NCBI GenBank assembly: GCA_023381535.1
Contig: JAMCSN010000208.1
Span: 1-57,949 of the forward strand
From: Bacteroidota bacterium
GTDB lineage: Bacteria > Bacteroidota > Ignavibacteria > Ignavibacteriales > Melioribacteraceae
DNA length: 57,949 nucleotides
Reading direction: 5' to 3'
Position numbers and translations under genes: made by a program. Below are positions 1 to 8,745 of the stretch, piece after piece. Each line of letters begins with the position of its first letter. Position 1 is the stretch's first letter. The notes under the pieces were generated by a model, which was given only the letters and a program-made list of their open reading frames with translations, ran no database searches and had not been told where the DNA came from.

Positions 1-92
1 AGCATTTTGTAATCTTCCAACTCTCTCGGTTCAAACTTCTGCGTGTAGCGTTTCAGAACCTCAAAATAAGTTTTCTGTTCACGGGAACTCAT
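1..92 (-). CDS. N-terminal fragment of an unidentified protein (cut by window edge)
   Basis: An open minus-strand frame starts at ATG 92-90 and runs off the window, giving about 30 residues beginning MSSREQKTYFEVLKRY and rich in charged residues. It would be divergent from the glycosyltransferase gene that follows. There is no strong Shine-Dalgarno sequence. I do not recognise the family, and the fragment is too short to exclude a chance reading frame. Confidence 0.4.
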   Translation of the reverse strand, partial: MSSREQKTYFEVLKRYTQKFEPRELEDYKM

Positions 93-163
93 AAAATTCA
101 GCCGCTTTATAATTGAAACTGCTTTTGAAATTAAATAAAAAATAAAACAATAAAAAACTATAT

Positions 164-829
164 TTGAAACCGAAATCTTCGGGATTGAAAGTGCAAATTT
201 ATAAAACGCTTAAACCGCTTGTGTCGGTTGTTATACCCACGTTCAATCGCGCAAGTTATCTGCAGCGTTCAATCAATTCTGTTCTGAAACAATCTTTTAC
301 AGACTGGGAATTACTGATCGTTGATGACGGAAGCAGCGACGCTACGTTCAACGTTGTTAACGAATATATTTCCCGTTTCGAAAATATCAGATACCTGAAA
401 CATTCTAACCGCAAGCCGGCGCTTTCTACAAATGTTGGTGTTCTCGCTTCATGCGGGGAATATCTTGCCTTTATTGGAAGCGATGACGAATACAAACCCG
501 ATCATTTGAAACTTCGCGTTGAGTTTATGAAAAAAAATCCGGCGATAGATTTTATTCATGGCGGAGTTGAGATTATCGGTTCGCCGTATGTGAAAGACAA
601 AAATGATCTAACAAAAGAAATTCATCTTTCAGAGTGTGCAATCGGCGGAACATTTTTCGGCAAGAGAAAAATTTTCTTGGAGCTCGGCGGATTCAGAAAC
701 CTTTATTACAGCGACGATTCGGACTTTTTCGAAAGAGTTCAAAAGGAATTTAAAATAGCTCAAGTGGATTTTCCGACATACATTTATTACCGCGATACTC
801 CGGATAGTATTTGTACAACAATTGAGTAA
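164..829 (+). CDS. Family 2 glycosyltransferase
   Basis: A 221-aa protein with a GT-A fold of the GT2 family. Residues 20-29 (VSVVIPTFNR) and the VDDGSSD motif at 53-59 form the nucleotide-sugar binding strand and loop, and the GSDDE stretch near 105-109 is the expected metal-binding DxD-like site. It probably transfers a sugar from a nucleotide donor onto a polysaccharide or lipid acceptor at the inner membrane; the substrate cannot be read. The first in-frame start is TTG 164; GTG 191 is an alternative, and neither has a clear ribosome-binding site. At 221 aa it is short for the family. The next gene, another carbohydrate-active protein, begins 20 bp downstream, so they probably share a transcript. 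Confidence 0.85.
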   Translation: MKPKSSGLKVQIYKTLKPLVSVVIPTFNRASYLQRSINSVLKQSFTDWELLIVDDGSSDATFNVVNEYISRFENIRYLKHSNRKPALSTNVGVLASCGEYLAFIGSDDEYKPDHLKLRVEFMKKNPAIDFIHGGVEIIGSPYVKDKNDLTKEIHLSECAIGGTFFGKRKIFLELGGFRNLYYSDDSDFFERVQKEFKIAQVDFPTYIYYRDTPDSICTTIE

Positions 830-858
830 TGTGAAGTGACCATTTTAGAGTGGTGCAG

Positions 859-2649
859 ATGAATATCTTGATGACGCTTTCGCAGTTGGAAGTGACCGGT
901 GCCGAAGTTTATTCGGTTTCCGTCGCCAACAAATTGCTCGAGCTCGGTCACAATGTTTTCATAGCTTCCGATACTTTAACAACTGCATACAAAACAAAAG
1001 CTGTTTACGTCACCGCACCGTTGTCAAAAAGAACAATCCCGTACAGAATTAAAAACACAATTTGGCTTATCAAGTTCATAAAGAAAAATGATATTCATAT
1101 TGTGAATGCTCATTCGAGAGCCAGCGCATGGGTTTCGCGCCTGGCATGCTTGATAGCAAGAGTTCCTCTGGTTGTTTTTATTCATGGGCGGCAGGCAACT
1201 TTTCTTTCGAGAAAATTATTCCATTGTTATGGTGATTATACTATTGCCGTTTGTGAGAAACTTGAAGAGCAGCTTTTTGAAGTATTTAAATTGCCGCGTC
1301 CTAAAATTGAAGTTCTTCGTAATGGATTTAAAATCGGTTCGCAAATTCTTTCCGATCCTCCAAAACAGAAAACTATTTCATTGATCGGTCGGCTTTCCGG
1401 TCCCAAAGGCGATCTTGCATATCGTCTGCTGGATTTCTTTTATAATAAAATGAATGGCTCGGATGAATTGAACGGAGTTAAGATTCGCGTTGTCGGCGGT
1501 CAAACTATTCCGGAAAGATTTCAAAAGTTTCAGGATAAGATTGAATTTACCGGATTCGTTCAAGGTTTGGAAGGCTTGATAAATGACTCGACCCTTGTAA
1601 TCGGTTCGGGAAGGATTGCAATCGAAGCGCTCCTTCACAAAAGAAATTTGGTTGCCGTCGGAGAAGCTTGTTCAATTGGATTAATCACTCAAGAGAATAT
1701 TCAGTTTGCGCTGGAAACAAATTTCGGCGATATGGATGCAACTGAAAAAGTTTTTAACTTCGAAAAAATTTACAACGATGTCCTTCATGCGTCAACATTC
1801 ACGGAATTTGATTCCGCACTTTATGAAAAAATTAAGTTCGAGTGCGATGAGAACAGAATTGTCCGCCGTCTCGAATACATTTTTCAAAGCGTCATGGTGA
1901 GATATTACAAAAAGGAAATCCCGATAATTTATTATCACCGGGTCATAAAGGATTTAAGCCATGCCGGTAAACATGGGATCTACATTACCGCTGAAATGTT
2001 TGATGAACATCTGCATTATCTCAAGGCAAAGGGATTTCAGACGGTTTCATTCGCGGAAGCACTGCAGATTAAGCGTGAAAACAGAAAAGGAAAATTTGTC
2101 ATCATTACTTTTGATGACGGTTACGAAGACAATTACTTGTACGCGTACCCGATTTTAAAAGAATACAGTTACTCGGCAATAATTTTTTTGGTTGCCGGTC
2201 TTCAAACAAATTCTTGGGATAAGGAGGAACCTCAAGTGCGGATGCTGGGTACAAGTCAAATTAAAGAAATGCATAAGAACGGAATTGAGTTCGGCTCTCA
2301 CACACTTAGTCACTGCGACCTTACAAAAGTAAGTTTACATGAAGCCGAAGGGGAACTAAGAGAATCGAAAAAAATGTTGGAAGATAAACTTGGTTTTGAA
2401 ATTAAATCTATAGCTTACCCGTACGGCAATTGCAATGATGAAATTAAAAAATTGTCGGAAGCTGCTGGATACGAATTATCTTTTGCTACGGATAAAGCGC
2501 CGATTGGACTGCACGAAGACCGTCATCAAATTAGACGGATTGCAATTTTTCCCAATACCGATGTACGCGGTCTGGCAAGAAAAGTGAAAGGCAATTATGT
2601 TTTCAGAAAAGAAAAAAATGATTCTTTGTATCTGCAAATTCCGAGATAA
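859..2649 (+). CDS. Two-domain protein: GT4-type glycosyltransferase fused to NodB polysaccharide deacetylase
   Basis: The N-terminal ~350 residues look like a GT-B (family 4) glycosyltransferase: a TGAEVYSVSVA donor-side motif near the start, then a Rossmann-like second half. From about residue 355 the protein becomes a polysaccharide deacetylase with all core motifs: IIYYHRV, TFDDGYEDN (metal-binding Asp near 420), HTLSHCDL (metal-binding His pair near 481 and 485) and YPYG. It would both add a sugar and de-N-acetylate or deacetylate a polysaccharide. GTG 850 and GTG 853 are also in frame, but ATG 859 gives MNILMTLSQLE, the usual GT4 beginning. It lies between a GT2 enzyme and a PAP2 phosphatase, which fits envelope or exopolysaccharide assembly. 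Confidence 0.85.
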   Translation: MNILMTLSQLEVTGAEVYSVSVANKLLELGHNVFIASDTLTTAYKTKAVYVTAPLSKRTIPYRIKNTIWLIKFIKKNDIHIVNAHSRASAWVSRLACLIARVPLVVFIHGRQATFLSRKLFHCYGDYTIAVCEKLEEQLFEVFKLPRPKIEVLRNGFKIGSQILSDPPKQKTISLIGRLSGPKGDLAYRLLDFFYNKMNGSDELNGVKIRVVGGQTIPERFQKFQDKIEFTGFVQGLEGLINDSTLVIGSGRIAIEALLHKRNLVAVGEACSIGLITQENIQFALETNFGDMDATEKVFNFEKIYNDVLHASTFTEFDSALYEKIKFECDENRIVRRLEYIFQSVMVRYYKKEIPIIYYHRVIKDLSHAGKHGIYITAEMFDEHLHYLKAKGFQTVSFAEALQIKRENRKGKFVIITFDDGYEDNYLYAYPILKEYSYSAIIFLVAGLQTNSWDKEEPQVRMLGTSQIKEMHKNGIEFGSHTLSHCDLTKVSLHEAEGELRESKKMLEDKLGFEIKSIAYPYGNCNDEIKKLSEAAGYELSFATDKAPIGLHEDRHQIRRIAIFPNTDVRGLARKVKGNYVFRKEKNDSLYLQIPR

Positions 2650-2689
2650 CCTCTCGTGCGTAGTTAACCATTCTTGAAAGGATTAATCA

Positions 2690-3616
2690 ATGTACCGTTC
2701 TACATTTTTTGTCTGCACAATTTTATTGATTACAGCCGTCACAGCAAGATCATTTGGTCAGAGTACAGAACCTGTGCAAAAAGATTCCACTTCAGCAGCC
2801 GTTGAAAAGAAAGATTCATCCAGCGTTGCAATCAAACCGGTTTATAAAATGCCGAAATGGTACGAGATGATTACAAATATTCCCGGCGATTGGTCAAAAT
2901 ATTTTACGCTTACCTTTAGAGAAAATAAAATTCCGTTATATCTAACTGTAGCAGCTACTACCGCTGCTACAATTGCAACCGACGATAAAGTTTGGCAAGT
3001 CATCCGAAAAAATCATGACGCAAGTTCATTTGCTAGAAAATTTGACGAGTTCTGGACTGAAGTTGGCGACGGCAGAACACAATTTGGTTTAGCTGCTCTC
3101 TTCGGCGCTTACGGTTTAATTTCCGACGATGCGCGCGCAGTTAAAACTGCAAGTCAAATTGTGCAAGCTGTGTTGGCATCCGGAACAGTTGTGCAGGTAA
3201 TGAAACATGTTACAGGAAGACAAACTCCAAACACTGCTACAAGTCCAACCGGCAAATGGGTTTTCTTTCCGAACCAAATAGAATACGCGCGGCACGTGTC
3301 AACATACGATGCATTTCCGTCCGGTCATGTTACAACTACAGTTGCATCTTTAATTGTGATCGCTGAAAATTACCCTGAAGTGTGGTGGATTCGGCCCGTC
3401 GGTTACGTTGTAACAGGTTTAGTTGCATGGGGAATGGTTGGTACCGGAATTCATTGGTACAGCGATTACCCGCTTGCACTCGCACTCGGATATACATTTG
3501 GAATGATTGCCGCACACCCGGAGGGAATTCCCGCAGAGATTGCCGGCAAAAAAATAAATGTTATGCCGACTCTTGTTGACAACGGTTTTGGAATTTCGGT
3601 AGGGTACTCGTTTTAA
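2690..3616 (+). CDS. PAP2-family membrane phosphatase
   Basis: A 308-aa protein with an N-terminal signal peptide or anchor (residues 1-24) and a C-terminal phosphatidic-acid phosphatase type 2 domain. The three family motifs are visible: K172-xxxx-R177 (KHVTGRQTP), PSGH at 210-213 and GIHWYSDYP with H255 and D259. Such enzymes dephosphorylate lipid phosphates (phosphatidate, undecaprenyl diphosphate) on the outer face of the inner membrane. A Ser/Lys/Asp-rich linker of about 25 residues follows the signal. AAAGGA lies upstream of ATG 2690. The gene is downstream of two glycan genes, so recycling of a lipid carrier is possible, but this is inference. Confidence 0.85.
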   Translation: MYRSTFFVCTILLITAVTARSFGQSTEPVQKDSTSAAVEKKDSSSVAIKPVYKMPKWYEMITNIPGDWSKYFTLTFRENKIPLYLTVAATTAATIATDDKVWQVIRKNHDASSFARKFDEFWTEVGDGRTQFGLAALFGAYGLISDDARAVKTASQIVQAVLASGTVVQVMKHVTGRQTPNTATSPTGKWVFFPNQIEYARHVSTYDAFPSGHVTTTVASLIVIAENYPEVWWIRPVGYVVTGLVAWGMVGTGIHWYSDYPLALALGYTFGMIAAHPEGIPAEIAGKKINVMPTLVDNGFGISVGYSF

Positions 3617-3621
3617 AATTT

Positions 3622-3648
3622 GTATGTCGGAACATCGTTCCGACATAC
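3622..3648. terminator. Perfect hairpin between convergent genes
   Basis: Twelve-base arms (GTATGTCGGAAC and its complement) flank a 3-base loop between the ends of the PAP2 gene and the opposing membrane-protein gene. It lacks a clear U-tract, so it may be a REP-like palindrome used as a bidirectional terminator. Confidence 0.55.
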
Positions 3649-3663
3649 GCCTAATACTATGAT

Positions 3664-4176
3664 TTAGGCTTCAGCAGGATTTTTCTTCCACGCAAAATAA
3701 ATGTATGCCGAAAGAACTAATCCGACTAACGCTTGCAAATAAATCGGTGTAGTTACTAAATCTCCTTCAATCAATCCAATGTGAACCATCAAATACTTTG
3801 CACCGTAATAAAATAGTTTGGCAAGAATTATACTTACAGCCATTCCGCCAAAATAGTTATTGAATTTTTTGCTGAGAACAAAAAACAACCAGACGTTCAG
3901 ACTTAGTTCCGATAAAATCAATAATGATTTAAAAATTGCCGGATGAGCAGACAAGATAAAGGAAAAAACTGGTAGTGCTGCGGCGACAATAAATGAGTTT
4001 TGTTTTGAGGTGTGCGCGATCGAAAGGATCAATAGAATTCTCATCGGTTCCAAAAGATAAAATGGAAAACCAAACATGTGAGATAGTGCAGGTAGAAACG
4101 CAATGGCAGCCAGCATGAGTAAATCGATTACAATAGTATTTGAAGATGTGCGTTTTAGCGAAAGCAAAAATTCCAT
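3664..4176 (-). CDS. Integral membrane protein, ECF-transporter S-component-like
   Basis: A 170-aa, strongly hydrophobic protein with about five predicted membrane segments and very few charged residues outside the ends. The size and the pattern of short loops resemble substrate-binding S components of energy-coupling-factor transporters or related small membrane proteins, but no diagnostic motif was found. It is transcribed away from the DUF362/polyferredoxin pair. Function unknown. Confidence 0.6.
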   Translation of the reverse strand: MEFLLSLKRTSSNTIVIDLLMLAAIAFLPALSHMFGFPFYLLEPMRILLILSIAHTSKQNSFIVAAALPVFSFILSAHPAIFKSLLILSELSLNVWLFFVLSKKFNNYFGGMAVSIILAKLFYYGAKYLMVHIGLIEGDLVTTPIYLQALVGLVLSAYIYFAWKKNPAEA

Positions 4177-4268
4177 ACTTCACTCCGATGAATTTGTCTT
4201 GAATACAATATAATATATTGATTACTTTTGTTCACTATAAAACCTAATTACAAAAGTGCGGAGAAAGA

Positions 4269-5198
4269 ATGGACAGAAGGGACTTCTTCAAAAAAAGTGT
4301 TCAAGCCGGATTACTAACCGGCGCTGCTGTTGCATTCCCGGGTTTTTATGGAAGATATTTTGCAAAAACTAGCCGAATAATTCCCGCTGCTTATGATCTC
4401 GTTGCGATTAAAGGCGGCGAGCCGGAAGTAATGTTTGATGAAGCGATCAAAATGTATGGCGGCATGAAAACATTTGTTAAGAAAAATCAGAAAGTCTATT
4501 TGAAACCGAACATTGGATGGGACGTAACTCCGGAGCGAGGCGGAAACACAAATCCTAAACTTGTTAAACGTGTTATCGAACATTGTTTCAATGCCGGCGC
4601 AAAAGAAGTTTACGTTGCCGATCATACATGCGACGATTGGAAAAGATGCTACGTTAACAGCGGAATAGAAAAAGTTGTAAAAGATTCCGGCGCTCAAATG
4701 GTTCCCGCCGATACCGAAAGTTATTATCAAGAAATTTCCGTCAGCTCCGGTAAAGTTTTAAAAAATGCTAAAGTGCATGAACTCGTTCTCGATAGTGACG
4801 TATTCATCAACATGCCGATTCTAAAAAATCATGGTGGTGCTCGTTTAACCGTATCGTTGAAAAATATGATGGGAGTTGTGTGGGATAGACGCTTTTGGCA
4901 CCGTACCGATTTACAGCAATGCATTGCCGATTATGCAACTTACAATAAGAGACCTGTACTAAACATAGTTGATGCATATTATGTGATGAAAAGAAACGGT
5001 CCGCGCGGCGTTTCTACCGATGATGTGGTTTTGATGAAGTCTCAAATACTTTCAACAGATATGGTTGCTGCCGACGCTGCTTCAGCAAAATTATTCGGAA
5101 TTGAACCTGACGACGTTCCGCACATAACCTATGCAGACGCAATGGGAGTTGGCAAGAAGAACTTGAGCTCACTTAACATCAAACGGATTATCTTGTAA
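4269..5198 (+). CDS. DUF362 protein with Tat signal
   Basis: A 309-aa protein beginning with a twin-arginine signal (DRRDFFKKS followed by a hydrophobic stretch to about residue 26), so it is probably exported folded or membrane-anchored. The remainder matches the DUF362 pattern, with VYLKPNIGWD near 75-85, a VKRVIEH segment and the INMPILKNHGGARLTVSLKNMMG block near 180-200. DUF362 proteins often accompany ferredoxin domains, but their reaction is not established. AAAGTGCGGAGAAAGA lies just before ATG 4269. The polyferredoxin gene starts 4 bp after its stop, so the two are almost certainly cotranscribed and act together in electron transfer. Confidence 0.85.
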   Translation: MDRRDFFKKSVQAGLLTGAAVAFPGFYGRYFAKTSRIIPAAYDLVAIKGGEPEVMFDEAIKMYGGMKTFVKKNQKVYLKPNIGWDVTPERGGNTNPKLVKRVIEHCFNAGAKEVYVADHTCDDWKRCYVNSGIEKVVKDSGAQMVPADTESYYQEISVSSGKVLKNAKVHELVLDSDVFINMPILKNHGGARLTVSLKNMMGVVWDRRFWHRTDLQQCIADYATYNKRPVLNIVDAYYVMKRNGPRGVSTDDVVLMKSQILSTDMVAADAASAKLFGIEPDDVPHITYADAMGVGKKNLSSLNIKRIIL

Positions 5199-5202
5199 TG
5201 AA

Positions 5203-6768
5203 ATGAATACTCCAATTCTCCGGAAAGTTAGAATTGTTGTTTCATTAGTTTTTTTAATTGCAACAACTTTTCTTCTAATAGATTTTTACGGTTACATCAC
5301 AGCACTTTTTAAGAATGATATTCTTTACCTTCAGTTCGTCCCTTCACTTCTGAAATTCATTACAATTTTATCGATAAGTACTTCCGGGTTTTTAATCGTC
5401 ATTCTGCTCACGGTTTTGTTCGGCAGAATATACTGCTCAACAATTTGTCCGTTGGGAATACTGCAAGACATTGTAAATTATTTTGCGAGAAAGTTTAGAA
5501 AGAAAAACCGATTTGAGTTTTTGAAAGAGCAAAAAATTCTCCGCCTTTCATTGCTGATTCTTTCTGCTATCGTTTTTGTTTTCGGCAGTTCTGTTGTGAT
5601 TAACCTTTTGGATCCATACAGCATATACGGAAGAATAGCCGGAAATTTTTTCAAACCGGTTCTTGTTGGCGTAAATAATCTTGTCTCTAAAACTTTGGAA
5701 ATATTTAAAGTTTATTCGGTTTACTATTATGATATAAAAGCGTTCAACGCAATTCCCTTTATTATAACCGCCGCGTTCTTTGTGCTTGTTGTCGTTATGG
5801 CTTGGATGAAAGGAAGATTGTACTGCAACACCGTTTGTCCAGTTGGAACTTTGCTTGGCTATATTTCAAGGATCTCGGTTTTCAAAATTTTGATTAAAGA
5901 TGAAGACTGCATAAGCTGCAGTTTGTGTACGCAGGAGTGTAAGTCCGGCTGCATTGACAGCGACAACAAAACAGTGGATATGTCCCGCTGCGTAATGTGT
6001 TTCGATTGCTTAAGCTTATGCCCGACAGATGGAATTACATTCAGCTATTCGTACAAGAAAAGAAGCAACGAGAATATTCCGGTTGAACAATCCAAGCGTG
6101 ACTTCTTTACCAAGACGTTACTATATTTTATTTCAGTGACAGCGATCGGTGCGCAGGTTCAGAAAAAAATTATTGTAACCAAGCCAAGCACGAAAGCAAT
6201 TTTCAAACAGAGCGCTGTATCGCCGCCCGGTTCAATTAGTGTTGAAAGATTTAACAGCAAGTGTACAGCATGCAACCTGTGTGTTGTTTCTTGTCCAACG
6301 CAAGTTTTGCAGCCCTCGTTTCTTGAATACGGATTTTTAGGAATCATGCAGCCGTGGATGGATAACGCCGTCGGCTTCTGCAACTTTGAATGCACCATTT
6401 GCGCCGATGTCTGTCCGACCGGCGCCATATTACCGATCCCGTTGGAAAAGAAAAAGTTAACGCAGATCGGCAAAGCCAAATTTGTGAAAGATAATTGCGT
6501 CGTTAACACTCAAAAAACTGATTGCGGCGCGTGCTCTGAACACTGCCCGACAAAAGCCGTTCACATGATTCCGTTCGAAGGCAAACTTCTAATTCCGGAG
6601 ACGCGCGATGATTACTGCATCGGCTGCGGCGCATGTGAGTTTGCCTGCCCGACATTCCCATACAAGTCGATTTACGTTGACGGCAACCGCACGCATCAGT
6701 CAGCAAAGAAAAATGTTGAAGAGAAAAAATTAGAGAAGGTAAATCTCAAAGAAGATTTTCCTTTTTAA
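5203..6768 (+). CDS. Membrane polyferredoxin, NapH-like domain joined to NapG-like ferredoxin domain
   Basis: A 521-aa protein. The first ~230 residues carry several membrane helices and two CxxxCP sequences (YCSTICPLG, YCNTVCPVG), the hallmark of NapH/NosR/RdxA-type proteins, followed by two 4Fe-4S motifs (CISCSLCTQEC and CVMCFDCLSLCP). At residues 298-302 a KRDFF sequence precedes a hydrophobic helix, resembling the Tat signal of NapG. The C-terminal half then has the NapG-like order SPPGSIS, CTACNLCVVSCP, CNFECTICADVCP, CGACSEHCP and CIGCGACEFACP. It therefore looks like a fusion of the NapH and NapG quinol-oxidising partners. No nap reductase gene lies in the window; the redox partner is probably the DUF362 protein just upstream. 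Confidence 0.85.
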   Translation: MNTPILRKVRIVVSLVFLIATTFLLIDFYGYITALFKNDILYLQFVPSLLKFITILSISTSGFLIVILLTVLFGRIYCSTICPLGILQDIVNYFARKFRKKNRFEFLKEQKILRLSLLILSAIVFVFGSSVVINLLDPYSIYGRIAGNFFKPVLVGVNNLVSKTLEIFKVYSVYYYDIKAFNAIPFIITAAFFVLVVVMAWMKGRLYCNTVCPVGTLLGYISRISVFKILIKDEDCISCSLCTQECKSGCIDSDNKTVDMSRCVMCFDCLSLCPTDGITFSYSYKKRSNENIPVEQSKRDFFTKTLLYFISVTAIGAQVQKKIIVTKPSTKAIFKQSAVSPPGSISVERFNSKCTACNLCVVSCPTQVLQPSFLEYGFLGIMQPWMDNAVGFCNFECTICADVCPTGAILPIPLEKKKLTQIGKAKFVKDNCVVNTQKTDCGACSEHCPTKAVHMIPFEGKLLIPETRDDYCIGCGACEFACPTFPYKSIYVDGNRTHQSAKKNVEEKKLEKVNLKEDFPF

Positions 6769-6769
6769 T

Positions 6770-6803
6770 TCGTAGGGGCTTGATTAATCAAGCCCCTACG
6801 AAA
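6770..6803. terminator. 34-bp perfect palindrome between convergent genes
   Basis: Two 17-base arms (TTCGTAGGGGCTTGATT and its exact complement) meet without a loop between the polyferredoxin stop and the DUF1028 stop. It can act as a bidirectional terminator and resembles dispersed intergenic palindromes of this phylum. Confidence 0.6.
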
Positions 6804-6810
6804 AGGAAAA

Positions 6811-7854
6811 TTATTTCATAATTTCTTTCAACTGCTTATCATCAACTTTCAGCAAACCATTTGGAATTAATCTCGGCGTTAATGTCTTCCAATTTTTGTC
6901 TTTCGCAAAAATCTCTTTGAACATCGGCAAAGCTTCTTTTAGCCGTCCGTTATTGGCAAGGGTAACGGCGGTCCAATATTTCATTTCAAGATTATCGGGA
7001 AACATTTTCATCGCTGCGGAATATTCTTCCATAGCTTTTGCCATGTTGTTTTTCTCGGTTTGCAGATCGCCGTTGTTCATGTGTTCATAAGCACGGTGAA
7101 CTTTGAGCAGTCGTTTCAATTCAATAAGCGGGTTGGGACTATCGTCCACACGAAGATCAACCAATTTGTCTTCCCAAACTTTTCCCGTGGACTTGCCGCG
7201 GAACACCAGCATTGCAGCCGATTGTTTGCCGCGTATATCCCCGCCGGCTTTCTGCGCGGCTTCAAGCGCAGCCAACATTCTTTCCGCTAACGGACCTTTG
7301 GAATTTTTGAACGCTTCCGCCATTGCCGGCCAGACTTTGTCTGTTGACATTAAATTTGCCTGAACTGAAAATCCATCGCCGACAATGTTGCCCGCCGGTT
7401 GAATACATTTTGATCCGGTGTAAGATGCAGCGCGTCCTTTTGAATCGAGAACGGCAAGCTGGCGGAAATCTCTTCCGTCATCGCTCTTAATCAATTCATC
7501 AACAACTTCTTGCGGACTCATTCCTTTCTTCAGAAGTTCCAATCCGCGCGGGCCAAATGATGCGTTAACGAATGATTGAGTCGCAATAACGCCGACACCG
7601 GCTTCTCCCCACGTCACTGACGTTCCAACTGAAAACCAATGCGACTGAACTGCAACGCCCATATTGCCGGTTTGAGGATCGAACGCAACGATTGAATAAG
7701 TGTGTGCGAGTGGCGAATCAAGTTTATACTCCTGAGCTAGAAGAATTGAGAATTGACCCGCTTCGACTCGCTGAATGTGCATGCAGCGAGGCGAGGAATT
7801 GAGAATTGCGAATAAAAGAATGAAAAAATATCTAAACAAAATTTTTGTTTTCAT
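6811..7854 (-). CDS. Secreted DUF1028 protein with TPR-like C-terminus
   Basis: About 347 aa. The frame opens upstream at 7974, but ATG 7854 is preferred: it follows GGAAAGGGA and opens a signal peptide (MKTKILFRYFFILLFAI). A DUF1028 (Ntn-hydrolase-like) domain follows, recognisable from HTYSIVAFDPQTG, GVAVQSHWFSVG, GVGVIATQSFVN and ASYTGSKC. The last ~100 residues contain two TPR-like helical pairs (YEHMNNGDLQTEK, MKYWTAVTLANNGRLKEAL). Family function is uncertain. Between signal peptide and domain is a stretch encoded by a repeat (7742-7807) with 13-bp direct repeats at its ends. The gene is divergent from the FKBP gene. Confidence 0.8.
   Translation of the reverse strand: MKTKILFRYFFILLFAILNSSPRCMHIQRVEAGQFSILLAQEYKLDSPLAHTYSIVAFDPQTGNMGVAVQSHWFSVGTSVTWGEAGVGVIATQSFVNASFGPRGLELLKKGMSPQEVVDELIKSDDGRDFRQLAVLDSKGRAASYTGSKCIQPAGNIVGDGFSVQANLMSTDKVWPAMAEAFKNSKGPLAERMLAALEAAQKAGGDIRGKQSAAMLVFRGKSTGKVWEDKLVDLRVDDSPNPLIELKRLLKVHRAYEHMNNGDLQTEKNNMAKAMEEYSAAMKMFPDNLEMKYWTAVTLANNGRLKEALPMFKEIFAKDKNWKTLTPRLIPNGLLKVDDKQLKEIMK
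7742..7807. repeat. 66-bp repeat inside the DUF1028 leader region
   Basis: The 13-bp sequence GAATTGAGAATTG occurs at 7742-7754 and again at 7795-7807. Between the copies is a short inverted repeat (CTCGCTG / CAGCGAG). The segment is read in frame as part of the DUF1028 protein just after its signal peptide. GAATTGAGAATTG-type repeats are normally intergenic. Confidence 0.6.
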
Positions 7855-8004
7855 TTCTGTCCCTTTCCAGATATTGCAAGTGAAATTAAAAATAATCTCA
7901 TTTAACTGACAGCTAAAAGCTAACTGCCGGTCAGTTTGCTTATGAATTACAATGCGCTTATTTTCACGACCCATAATCAGAAAAACTCAGTCCAAGGAGA
8001 TAAA

Positions 8005-8745
8005 ATGAAGTTAACCAAGATGTTATTCTTTTTGCTGTTTGCCGCAACTATAATTAATGCTCAAACAAAGACGACAGCGAAAGACAAACAACAAAATGAA
8101 GCCGCAAAAAAATCTGCGATATCAATAACTACTCAAGATGACACAGTTAGTTACGCTATTGGTCAGAGCTTAAGCCATAATTTGAAAGATCCGTCGATGA
8201 ATATAAATTTTGGCGTACTTATCGAAGGATTACAGGACGGGCTTACCGGTCAAACCAAGATCAGTGAAGCTCAAATGAAAAACGCCATGAATGCGTTCAA
8301 TCAAAAAATGATGGCTAAACGATCTGCCGATTTGAATGCGGTGAAAGAAAAAAACAAAAAAGCTGGCGAAGAATTTTTAGCCGAGAACAAAAAGAAACCC
8401 GGCGTTGTAACTCTTCCCGACGGACTTCAATATAAAATATTGGTAACCGGAACCGGCAATTCTCCAAAGGCAACCGACAAAGTAAAAGTTAATTATAAAG
8501 GCAGTTTGATCGACGGCAGAGTTTTCGATAGCTCCTATGAAAGAAATGAACCGGCGTCTTTTCCGCTCAATCAAGTTATTAAAGGATGGACGGAAGCGTT
8601 ACAATTGATGCATGTAGGTGATAAATGGGAATTGTACATTCCTTCTGAACTTGGATATGGAGAAAACGGAGCCGGCAATATGATTGAACCGAACTCCGTT
8701 TTAATTTTTGAGGTAGAGCTTTTGGAAATTCTTCCGAACAAATAA
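8005..8745 (+). CDS. Exported FKBP-type peptidyl-prolyl isomerase
   Basis: About 246 aa. ATG 8005 is chosen over the upstream frame opening because AAGGAGA lies 6 bp before it and it opens a signal peptide (MKLTKMLFFLLFAATIINAQ). An FKBP-N-like dimerisation segment (ISEAQMKNAMNAFNQKM, then a Lys-rich helix) leads into a C-terminal FKBP domain with LPDGLQYKIL, VNYKGSLIDGRVFDSS, VIKGWTEAL, YIPSELGYGENG and SVLIFEVELLEI. It should catalyse proline isomerisation and chaperone folding in the periplasm, like FkpA or Mip. Its stop is immediately adjacent to the stop of the convergent YhcH-type gene. Confidence 0.92.
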   Translation: MKLTKMLFFLLFAATIINAQTKTTAKDKQQNEAAKKSAISITTQDDTVSYAIGQSLSHNLKDPSMNINFGVLIEGLQDGLTGQTKISEAQMKNAMNAFNQKMMAKRSADLNAVKEKNKKAGEEFLAENKKKPGVVTLPDGLQYKILVTGTGNSPKATDKVKVNYKGSLIDGRVFDSSYERNEPASFPLNQVIKGWTEALQLMHVGDKWELYIPSELGYGENGAGNMIEPNSVLIFEVELLEILPNK

